DNA of 64,000 bases from assembly GCA_045577735.1 (NCBI GenBank), contig JAZNIY010000004.1, positions 109,453 through 173,452 of the forward strand. The letters run 5' to 3'. The notes below the pieces were generated by a model, which saw only the letters and a program-made list of their open reading frames with translations, searched no databases and was not told the DNA's origin. How positions within the stretch are numbered: the first letter of the stretch is position 1; each line of letters opens with the position of its first letter. A program made the position numbers and the translations under genes. Source of the stretch: Stercoripulliclostridium_A sp045577735. Its GTDB lineage: Bacteria; Bacillota; Clostridia; Christensenellales; DTU072. Below, piece after piece: positions 23,701-30,994 of this stretch.

Positions 23701-26700
23701 AATAATTATAAGTGTTTTAAGTGCAATTATATTGATGTATTTTACCGACGTATCATTAAACGTAATATCTTTAGGTGGATTGACTTTGGGTGTTGGTATG
23801 CTTGTAGATAATTCTATCGTGGTATTAGAAAACACGTATAGAATAAGGGCAAAAGGGTACACTGTAATGCAATCTGCGGTTCAAGGTGCAAGGCAAATGA
23901 TGCCTGCAATATTTGCATCTACTTTGACAACAATCGTGGTTTTCCTACCGGTACTTTTTATTGAAGGTCTAGTTAAAGAGATATTCTTGGATTTTGCACT
24001 TACAATTTGTTATTCTTTAGGCGCTTCGCTTCTTGTTTCGATGACTTTAGTACCTATGGCATATAATAGCTTTATGAATCCATTTGACTTTGAGAAAAAG
24101 CCAAAAATTTTTAAGCGACTACAAGAAAATAGATTATATAGAGCATTGAATTCACAAGGTGTTTTAAAAGAAGGGAAAATAACTATAGGCATTAAGAAAG
24201 CATATATTAAAGTGCTAAATTGGTGTTTAAATTATAAATTCGTACCAATTGCCTTGGTTATAATTGTTTTCGGTGTTAGTGTATTTGGAGCGTTTTCTAT
24301 GAGCACGGAATATTTTCCTAATAGTTATATGGGATATATATCAGTTAACGTTTCTATAAATACAAAAGAAATTGATAATAAAAATGCCGGCGTTGATTAT
24401 TTGGACGAGCATTATTATACTTATGAGCAAGCCGAACAAGATGTAGTCGATATTTTAATCGAAGTATTTAAAGGTTTTAAAGATATTAATGCTGTCGGTA
24501 TATCTAGGGCAACAGGAATGAACGTTGCTGGAATAAATTTAGGCTCTGGCAATATAAATGCTACTTTGACTTTGGTTGATGAAAAAGAAAGAAGTAAAAC
24601 TGCTCAACAACTCGTTGATGAACTAGAATCTGAAATTAACGATAAAGCAAGCGGTCTATTTAATTCTTCCGTATCAATGTATTCTTTATCATCATTGATT
24701 TCGATGACTAGTGGAGAAATGAGCGTAAATCTATATGGCGATAATTATTCACTAATGCAAGAAGAATCTAAAATTCTTGCCAATTTATATAAAAATATTG
24801 ATGGCGTCATAGATGTTGATAATGGTATAGACGTAACAGATAAAGAATATCGAGTCATTATAGATAAAGAGAAAGCAAATCAATATGGCTTAACAGTAGC
24901 ACAGGTTTATCTTGAAATTTCCGAGGCTTTAACTTCGCCTTCGTCTTTACATAACCTAAAATTGAGTGGCAAAACTATCCAAGAAAACGAAAATTTGAAC
25001 GTTTACTTATATAATGATGAGTATACGTCGAAGTATTGGTATTTAGGTAAAGATAATTATGGTAACAGTCAAAAAGTTTACTTTTTAAACAATGATTCAA
25101 AAAATGCACAAGGTAATTATGGAAAATATTATATTAGTAATAATTTTGGCGAAAGTGTATATGTAAAATATAATAGTGGAAATAAGGAAATAATAGAATT
25201 AGTTGAAGAAAACGGATTGATACCAGCTAATCGTATAGAAAATAAAGTATTATATAACGTTGCTACCATAACTGAACAATTAGAAGGTACGCATATGGTT
25301 AACTATACAGAGTATCAAGTTGATATAGACACCGATAAAACTTATTATTCTACTTTAAAGAGTGATTTAGATTTAATAAATCTTAGTGTTTCAACAACGA
25401 ATATGCTTGATACAAACGCACCTGTCGTGCAAGTACCATTATATAAATTATTGAGTGATGATTGCCTATTAAAAGATAATAATGGTAACGTAATGTACCG
25501 CGCAGGTATTGAAGAAAACGTGCCTGTAGGTCTTGAAATGGTTGATGGTTATAGTTCTATAAGCAGAAAGGAAAGACAAAAGGTTATTGGTCTAACTATA
25601 TATTACGATGAGTCTATTTCAGCCAACGACATACAAGAAAGAATTGATAACGTTACCGAACAATATAATAATTTCAAGCCCGCTGGAATCATTGTTTCTA
25701 CCGTATCTGAAGGCGGTATTATGGATGGAGTATTTGAAGATTTGTTTATGGTTCTAGGAGTTGCAATAGTTCTAGTATTCCTAGTTATGGTTGCACAATT
25801 CCAATCTTGGAAATCCCCAATTGTTATATTAGGAACCATAATTCTTGCATTTACAGGAAGTTTCTTGTTAATGTGGGTTACAGGTACTAAAATCGGCATC
25901 ATGCCTTTGATAGGACTAATAATTCTTATGGGTGTCGTTGTAAACAATGGTATTGTTTTTGTGGACTATGCCAATAGTTTGATTGAGAAAGGCTATAGTA
26001 AGAGGGAAGCTATGTTAAAAACAGCTTCCGATAGAATTCGTCCTATTATTATGACCGCCATTACTACAATTCTTGGTATGTTAGGTATGGCATTGGATGG
26101 CTCAGACTATGGTTCTTTATTGCAACCTCTTGCAATAGCAAGTATTGGCGGTTTGATTTATGCAACGCTCATGACTTTATTTATTGTTCCTGTTTTGTAT
26201 GAGTTGATAAATAGAAAAATAAGTAAAAGAGCCAATAGGGCATTGTTGTTTAGAAATACCGATTTTGAATTTAAAGAAGATGGTTCAGAACGCGATAATA
26301 ATGAAATGGACTTGTTTATAAATAATATTGTTTCTACTAATAAAGTTGTTAAAATTGTATCTACAGATACTGATATAACGTCGCAAGATGGAAAAACAAA
26401 TAAGATTTCGACAAGAAAATTACAAGGAATTGTCCGTTGTAAGAATCGTGGCCTACTACGTATTTATCCATTGAATTGTGGTCAATTAGTTTTGAAAGGT
26501 AAGAAGACTCTAAACGTTTATTCATATTTGATTGAAACCGAAGAAAAACTAATACTGGTTAATAGTGGTTTGAGTCCTATCGTTAGGGTTAATAGAAGAG
26601 AAATTAGAAAAATTGCCAAGAAAGTAATTGATGCAAAACTAGAAGTTGGAAATTCGATAAACGACCATTTGAGAAGATTAGGATATAAATCTGAAGATAT

Positions 26701-27049
26701 TGATTTGGTTGTATTAACTTCAGCGGAAAATTATAACGTAGGGGGATTGGAAGTTTTAAAAGGTGCAAAGAAAATTATATACAATGGCAAATGTGATAAA
26801 TTGTTAAATAAATATAGAGAATTAAAAATTTGCAAGCTAGATAGCGAACTATCATTGGGAAATAATAAAACTTTAAGCATTGTTTCGAATAAGAAAAATA
26901 ACTCAAACAAGTTTGATATCATAATAAGGACAGAATGCAAAGAAATTATGTTTAGTGAAACAATGGGCGATAATAATGAAGATGCAAATCAAAAAGAAAT
27001 TTATTATAATTTGAGTAAAGACTTGCAAGTTAAGTTATTGGAATTGTAA
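20777..27049 (+). CDS. RND (AcrB/HAE-1-type) transporter with giant first loop and C-terminal inactive MBL-like domain
   Basis: RND pumps export hydrophobic compounds using the proton gradient. This 2090-aa protein is about twice the usual ~1050. TM1 (residues ~10-30) is followed by DLLPDMELPYM, typical of AcrB-like proteins, but the first extracellular loop runs to ~935 instead of ~300 residues. TM2-TM6 follow, with the TM4 motif GMLVDNSIVVLEN (~1008; one Asp where AcrB has two). The second half has a normal loop and TM8-TM12 (GVVVNNGIVFVDYAN), ending near 1820. Residues ~1885-2090 resemble an AHL-lactonase-type metallo-beta-lactamase domain (RIYPLNCGQL, YLIETEEKLILVNSGLSP, DIDLVVLTSAENYNVGGL), but the HxHxDH metal motif is gone. 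The tail should be cytoplasmic. An ATG with GGAG 8 bases upstream supports the start. Confidence 0.85.
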   Translation: MLPRFSVKKPLTVVVGIIMILIIGVVAYISLGVDLLPDMELPYMIVVTIYAGAEPDVVDTEITAPLEASFATVSNVKRMNSTSNEHYSMIILELESGADTSAVKSNLNDAIALTSLPESDMLNDPMIIEIDPSMLPIMSLSVSYDGESNEEINAFLEQAISKINSVNGVASVSTSGLVSKYAFLNSNVTNTAKNLITSLEEKFEIGLSLSIEQKESLRIELKNVLDNAENNNELKTNGVLDSEKILDYWIRQIENSSNNSSNSEEDTAISNFVNDYLISEFKKDGVARNAAIAFIENAINNSYIVEEGNENKKIFYNLIDELTYSSLIDFVEHYMSSMLTVLTEDIYKQVIFAQDFNMPAGSINEGASSVVVKVGDNVNNREEFISMPVFTVDLGEQLKSYVERVEFILNIISSTLEDGSLTITDSQLLSLAENIAYQAELVEDYAEWVVNAMTSDNTISAYYMSEEAKGKWINFLNSEYLDVNNIERNPFFDLTASWSSENQPIEWRSELLKCIRDNQLYLPENTIISETTYWNDEYTNYYYDRIINLRNSAIDGKPSENDFSAYANYVIEQVTFLNNENRTLWNSFLMENDTFIQGIDLIENNENADWKISTLSLVLEQELYPDNWSNSTKLSVNTNLELAKNNLLIGKPVDVNGYANLAVYNVAILTSTSNYYLSPSARNTWVEKISHDTGFIDLVSTIGENDNYMYMVYNYLYKDFNHYVSAENKEGISTLLPLGTKILDERLWSDNEKSNYTAFINSEILRYQGVEETQNEFIDRIGRDNYDNFLAFFANRSVEENYNLLLDIIDVIGEFGGEGTITEDIDETNNEKSYTIDIDKIKAALSNSSDNLKITLTLGSLCDVTFVDDLSKQVTKLILGINDNNTTINSSIQLSIDKEPSASSAEVTEEIEKALEELKLNDNKFNYTILSNDGQIITFMLNSVFSSLILGGLLAIIILIFFLKDIKATLVIGASIIISVLSAIILMYFTDVSLNVISLGGLTLGVGMLVDNSIVVLENTYRIRAKGYTVMQSAVQGARQMMPAIFASTLTTIVVFLPVLFIEGLVKEIFLDFALTICYSLGASLLVSMTLVPMAYNSFMNPFDFEKKPKIFKRLQENRLYRALNSQGVLKEGKITIGIKKAYIKVLNWCLNYKFVPIALVIIVFGVSVFGAFSMSTEYFPNSYMGYISVNVSINTKEIDNKNAGVDYLDEHYYTYEQAEQDVVDILIEVFKGFKDINAVGISRATGMNVAGINLGSGNINATLTLVDEKERSKTAQQLVDELESEINDKASGLFNSSVSMYSLSSLISMTSGEMSVNLYGDNYSLMQEESKILANLYKNIDGVIDVDNGIDVTDKEYRVIIDKEKANQYGLTVAQVYLEISEALTSPSSLHNLKLSGKTIQENENLNVYLYNDEYTSKYWYLGKDNYGNSQKVYFLNNDSKNAQGNYGKYYISNNFGESVYVKYNSGNKEIIELVEENGLIPANRIENKVLYNVATITEQLEGTHMVNYTEYQVDIDTDKTYYSTLKSDLDLINLSVSTTNMLDTNAPVVQVPLYKLLSDDCLLKDNNGNVMYRAGIEENVPVGLEMVDGYSSISRKERQKVIGLTIYYDESISANDIQERIDNVTEQYNNFKPAGIIVSTVSEGGIMDGVFEDLFMVLGVAIVLVFLVMVAQFQSWKSPIVILGTIILAFTGSFLLMWVTGTKIGIMPLIGLIILMGVVVNNGIVFVDYANSLIEKGYSKREAMLKTASDRIRPIIMTAITTILGMLGMALDGSDYGSLLQPLAIASIGGLIYATLMTLFIVPVLYELINRKISKRANRALLFRNTDFEFKEDGSERDNNEMDLFINNIVSTNKVVKIVSTDTDITSQDGKTNKISTRKLQGIVRCKNRGLLRIYPLNCGQLVLKGKKTLNVYSYLIETEEKLILVNSGLSPIVRVNRREIRKIAKKVIDAKLEVGNSINDHLRRLGYKSEDIDLVVLTSAENYNVGGLEVLKGAKKIIYNGKCDKLLNKYRELKICKLDSELSLGNNKTLSIVSNKKNNSNKFDIIIRTECKEIMFSETMGDNNEDANQKEIYYNLSKDLQVKLLEL

Positions 27050-27085
27050 AATATAGGTATAAAATAATCTTTGTTGGAGCTTGTA

Positions 27086-28321
27086 ATGTTACTTAATTAT
27101 GATACTAAAAATATAGAATTAAACATTGATAACGATAGGTTGATAAAGGTTTTGCTTCCCAACGAGGTATCGGTGTCGCTAAACGGTATTGATGAAGTTG
27201 AAAGAGCTTTAGATAATCCAATCGGCGCAGATAAACTTGAAAATTTAGTAAAGGCTGGTAATAAGGTTTGTATCATAACAAGCGATATAACGCGTCCTAT
27301 GCCTTCTAAAATATGTTTGCCACCCGTGTTGGAAAGATTGAATAGGGCAGGTGTTGAAGACGATGATATTCTAGTTGTCTTTGCTTTAGGATCACATAGA
27401 CCACATACAAAAGATGAAATGATATATCTAGTAGGCGAGGACGTTTATAATAGAGTTGAATGTGTTGATTCTAATCCTGATTCTTGCGTTAGGGTCGGCG
27501 TTACTTCTAGTGGCACAGTTGTAGATATTTTTGATAGAGTGGTTAATAGCGATTTTGTTATTTGCATGGGAAATATAGAATACCACTATTTTGCTGGTTA
27601 TAGTGGTGGTGCTAAAGCTATAATGCCCGGTGTCTCAACAAAAGAAGCCATTAGACAAAACCATAAAATGATGGTAGATAGTAAAGCATATGCCGGCAAT
27701 TTAAATAGTCCTGTTAGATTAGATATTGAAGAGGCAGGAAAGTTATTGGGTATTGATTACATATTGAACGTAGTTTTAGATGAACACAAAAAAATCATTT
27801 ATGCTTGTGCTGGTGACTCTGTCAAAGCACATCGAGAAGGATGCAAATTCCTTGATAATTTATATTCTGTACCAATAAATGAAAAGGCTGATATAGTTGT
27901 TGTATCAGCAGGTGGTTATCCGAAAGACCAAAACATGTATCAAGCACAGAAAGCGCTTGACAACGCAAAGCATGCTGTAAAAAAAGGAGGCATAATCATT
28001 TGGCTTGTTTCTTGTAAAGAAGGACTTGGCAGTAAGGTTTTTGAAGAATGGATGACAACAAAAAAACCAAAACAAATGATAAAAGATATTAAACAAGATT
28101 TTAAACTTGGTGGACACAAAGCGGCAGCCATTTCTTTGGTTTTAGAAAATGCAAGGATATTCCTTGTTTCCGATCTTGATGAAAAGCTAGTAAAGGATAT
28201 CCATCTTGAACCTTATGGAAGCCTAAACACTGCATTTAATGATGCAACAAAGATAATGGGGGATGACAGCAAGGTTTACGTCATGCCTTATGGCGGTTCT
28301 ACTTTGCCTAAGGAGTTTTAA
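27086..28321 (+). CDS. larA: LarA-type nickel-pincer lactate racemase family protein
   Basis: LarA racemases interconvert D- and L-2-hydroxyacids using a nickel-pincer nucleotide. The protein (~411 aa) has the opening beta region, TSDITRPMP, and GSHRPHT with His104/His107. Further on, HYFAGYSGGAK holds His167 and Lys177 (the pincer-carrying Lys), and NHKMM holds His193. This is the same spacing as in the Lactobacillus enzyme. I chose ATG 27086, preceded by TTGGAGC, over an upstream TTG. Cofactor genes larB, larC and larE are absent from the window, so they must lie elsewhere. Many LarA homologues act on other hydroxyacids, so lactate is not certain. The gene follows the RND pump by 36 bases and overlaps the GDPD gene by one. 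Confidence 0.88.
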   Translation: MLLNYDTKNIELNIDNDRLIKVLLPNEVSVSLNGIDEVERALDNPIGADKLENLVKAGNKVCIITSDITRPMPSKICLPPVLERLNRAGVEDDDILVVFALGSHRPHTKDEMIYLVGEDVYNRVECVDSNPDSCVRVGVTSSGTVVDIFDRVVNSDFVICMGNIEYHYFAGYSGGAKAIMPGVSTKEAIRQNHKMMVDSKAYAGNLNSPVRLDIEEAGKLLGIDYILNVVLDEHKKIIYACAGDSVKAHREGCKFLDNLYSVPINEKADIVVVSAGGYPKDQNMYQAQKALDNAKHAVKKGGIIIWLVSCKEGLGSKVFEEWMTTKKPKQMIKDIKQDFKLGGHKAAAISLVLENARIFLVSDLDEKLVKDIHLEPYGSLNTAFNDATKIMGDDSKVYVMPYGGSTLPKEF

Positions 28322-29154
28322 TGAATTTTAACGATCTTTTGGATGTTAGAAAAGAAAGAGTTCTAGTTGCTTCACATCGTGGAGTTAGTGGGGCAAATAT
28401 TCCGTGCAACACTTTGGAGTCTTACTCCATTGCGATTTCTCATGGAGCTGATATTATTGAGTTAGACGTAACTAAAAGTTTGGATGGAGAATTATTTGCA
28501 TTTCATCCTTTTATGGATTTTCCACATCTTAGAAAAATTGTTCCTATCCAATTTAAATTATCCAAATACATCAAAAAAATCAAATACGTCAATAATGATT
28601 TAACTAAAACTCAATACGGAATTTCAACACTTGATGAAGTGCTTGATTTTTTAAAGGGAAAGTGTGTTATTAATATAGATAAATTTTGGTCTAATCCTGA
28701 GCTTATTATAAAAAAATTAAAGTATCATAATATGCTAGATGAGGTCATTGTTAAAAGTTATTTTTTATCTGATAGAGTTAGGTTATTATCTGAAATTGCT
28801 CCAAATATCCCTTATATGTTAATGCTTAGAAATAAAATTGATGGTATAGAAAATAGTATTAAATCCATGGGCGTAAATTTAGTTGCCGAAGAAATTATTT
28901 TTGATAGCTTCGAAAATGATTTATTTAAAGACGAACATATTAATTTATTGCATTCTAACTCAATTTTAGCATGGACTAATACAATAGTATATAATTATAA
29001 AGACATTATTTCCGCACATTTAACCGATGATAGGGCAATTCTAGGTGAAAAGGATATAATTTGGGGTACTTTACTAGAAAAGGGATTTGATATAATACAA
29101 ACGGATTGGGTTAAAGATTTAAGAGAGTATTTGAGTAAACCGAATACATTATAA
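28321..29154 (+). CDS. Glycerophosphodiester phosphodiesterase family protein
   Basis: GDPD enzymes hydrolyse glycerophosphodiesters, from lipid turnover, to glycerol-3-phosphate and an alcohol. The 277-aa protein has the catalytic N-terminal signature: SHRGVSG (His), NTLESY, GADIIELDVTKSLDGELFAFHP with the metal ligands Glu and Asp and the second catalytic His. The C-terminal TIM-barrel end WGTLLEKGFDIIQTDW also matches. No signal peptide or membrane segment is seen, so it should be cytoplasmic. The start overlaps the larA stop by one base (TAATG). It converges on the PfkB-like gene with only 6 bases between stops and no terminator hairpin. Confidence 0.88.
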   Translation: MNFNDLLDVRKERVLVASHRGVSGANIPCNTLESYSIAISHGADIIELDVTKSLDGELFAFHPFMDFPHLRKIVPIQFKLSKYIKKIKYVNNDLTKTQYGISTLDEVLDFLKGKCVINIDKFWSNPELIIKKLKYHNMLDEVIVKSYFLSDRVRLLSEIAPNIPYMLMLRNKIDGIENSIKSMGVNLVAEEIIFDSFENDLFKDEHINLLHSNSILAWTNTIVYNYKDIISAHLTDDRAILGEKDIIWGTLLEKGFDIIQTDWVKDLREYLSKPNTL

Positions 29155-29160
29155 TTGTTT

Positions 29161-30134
29161 TTATGTCAAATCGTCGGTGACGGGTTCTATTATTTTCACT
29201 GGTTGTAAATAGTAGAAAAATTTTAGATAGTGGTCGATGTCGGTTTTTGTACATAGCAATGGCCCGGGTCTTTTTAGTTTTAGTGTACCTAAAGCACATG
29301 CGTAATACAAAGAACATATTGGATCTGCAGTGAGTCTTTGGTGAACGTAAGAAACAAATGTAGTTGTATCCAAATATGCTCTATTTAGATTTAATGATTC
29401 AACAATTCGTTCTTCTATATAATTATAATTTGCATCCATAACGCAAATTATATTGCCTTTAGTGATTATAACTTCACCAGCACCCCAGGATTTAATAATT
29501 TCGCAAGCATCTTTTGGACGAATTTTACCTGTAAGAGTATAGCTTTCATCTATTGATAATTTTAAAAAACTGCAATAGGGGGCTAATTCTTTTAATATAT
29601 TATCGTCGTTAAATTGAAGTATTTTAGTTACTTCATTTATACTACGAAGAAAGGCTGATGCATCTAAAGCAACTTTGCCCAATTTGGAACAAGCAATGAT
29701 TAATTCCTTATCATAATCCCCTAAGCAACCCTCTAAAAATATGTAATTATAAGCTTTTAGATCAGGAATGTTATCGATGGTTAATGGGGTGTTTTGTACT
29801 TCATAGTATTTTAGTAAATCATCGTTAAGGGAGGCAAGTGAGTAATTTTTGTTGTAATCCTTTGGGTTATTTTATCCTGATGCAGGAAAAGTTTTGTATT
29901 CTTGCCAAACAACTCTTTTTCAATACAATTAAAATCTTGGTTATATTTTGTTACTAGCGCAACATTGTCTTTACAACAAGCACAAGTACGTGCAGCATAA
30001 ATAATTGAGCCACCGTATCTTGTTTCTTCGTTGCCCAAGTAATCTTTATATGTTTCTATAGCAAGTTTACCAAAAATAACGGAGTCTAACGTATCTACTA
30101 TAGGAGGATTTATGATTTTTCTTTTAACGTTCAT
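29161..30134 (-). pseudogene. PfkB-family carbohydrate kinase-like gene, frameshifted
   Basis: Two adjacent minus-strand frames together make one ~324-residue PfkB/ribokinase-like protein. The N-terminal part (30134 down to ~29850) contains the GGSIIYAARTCA substrate-side segment. The C-terminal part (LGKVALDASAFLR, LKLSIDESYTLTG, GAGEVIITKG) lies one frame over. The break falls in a run of five A on the coding strand (29846-29850). A sixth A would join them as ITTKNYSLASLND. Independently, the catalytic GAGD block is missing: the family's DTTGAGDTF region reads DTTTFVSYV. So even the repaired protein would probably be inactive as a kinase. It overlaps the upstream MBL hydrolase gene by 11 bases. 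Confidence 0.75.
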
Positions 30135-30822
30135 TTGTTAATGTGTAGGTGTGTAATTCTTCAACGGGAATGATCTTAGAATTGTTTTCGAAAAGATTTG
30201 TATTCATGTTTGGAGAAGCGTGCGTAGCTAAAATTATTGCGTTGGTAGAATCCGCAATTTTTATTGCGTACTCTGCTCCCATATGCGGTCCCTTGAAACC
30301 TAGTGGCTTAGCGCAATCAGCCAGTAAATAGTCGCAGTTGTTGGCTAATTTTAAAACATTTTCACAGTATTTAGTGTCACCGGTGATACCTAGTTTAACA
30401 TCGCCTTCAATTAAAACACCATGATTGATTAGAGGATGATCCATTTTGTAGAAAGTCAATTTTAGGTTACCAATTTGAAGAATAGAGGAACCATCTATAT
30501 GGTTTTGTTTGAAGTGTTTGTTTTTAAATAGGATTTGTTCATATGGTGAATTTGTTAGGTGTGTGTAGACAGGAAGATCTTTGTTTAGATCGTCAAGAAG
30601 GTACCCCATGGGTAGTAAGTCGGAGGTGTGGTCAAAGTGCAAATGTGTTAAATAGATTGCACTCAAATCATTTACATTGATTAAAGAAATCAGCCTCGCC
30701 AATACACCACTTCCACAATCAACAAGAATTTTAGTATCGTCCTGTTCAATCAAATAACCAGAACATGCAGTATTAATATCTTGTGGGTATGGACCGAATT
30801 TGCCTAATATGGTAAGTTTCAT
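30124..30822 (-). CDS. MBL-fold hydrolase of the RNase Z / phosphodiesterase-like group
   Basis: The 232-aa protein opens with a strand-loop typical of ElaC/RNase Z-like enzymes (GKFGPYPQDINTACSGYLI) and has the metal motif THLHFDHTSD (HxHxDH), an internal MDHPLINHG region with further His, GDTKYCENV with the bridging Asp, and ATHASP near the end. All ligands are present, so it is probably active. It lacks the exosite of tRNA 3'-processing RNase Z, so a cyclic phosphodiester or other small substrate is more likely. It has its own promoter (30850-30878) and is followed by the broken PfkB-like gene. Confidence 0.85.
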   Translation of the reverse strand: MKLTILGKFGPYPQDINTACSGYLIEQDDTKILVDCGSGVLARLISLINVNDLSAIYLTHLHFDHTSDLLPMGYLLDDLNKDLPVYTHLTNSPYEQILFKNKHFKQNHIDGSSILQIGNLKLTFYKMDHPLINHGVLIEGDVKLGITGDTKYCENVLKLANNCDYLLADCAKPLGFKGPHMGAEYAIKIADSTNAIILATHASPNMNTNLFENNSKIIPVEELHTYTLTNER

Positions 30823-30849
30823 TTTTCACCTATAAATTTTAATAATTCC

Positions 30850-30878
30850 ATTATATATTGAACTTCTAAATATTGCAA
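30850..30878 (-). promoter_or_regulatory. Promoter of the MBL hydrolase gene
   Basis: On the minus strand TTGCAA (30873-30878), 17-base spacer, TATAAT (30850-30855), about 28 bases before the ATG. Confidence 0.75.
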
Positions 30879-30896
30879 GGGTTAAATTCATCAATT

Positions 30897-30913
30897 CATA
30901 TGCGCGTGTGTAC
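30897..30913. other. Alternating pyrimidine-purine tract (Z-DNA-prone) between divergent promoters
   Basis: The 17 bases CATATGCGCGTGTGTAC alternate strictly between pyrimidine and purine. The tract lies between the -35 boxes of the divergent MBL and surface-lipoprotein promoters and resembles the tract at 9953-9968. Confidence 0.6.
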
Positions 30914-30927
30914 TTAAAATATAAGTA

Positions 30928-30956
30928 TTGACTTTTTAAAATAATTATAGTAATAT
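30928..30956 (+). promoter_or_regulatory. Promoter of the InlB/BspA-repeat surface lipoprotein
   Basis: TTGACT (30928-30933), 17-base spacer, TAATAT (30951-30956). Transcription would start about 30 bases before the chosen ATG 30995. Confidence 0.75.
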
Positions 30957-30994
30957 GTATGTAGAAAAGTTTGTACAAAATAAGGTATATGATT

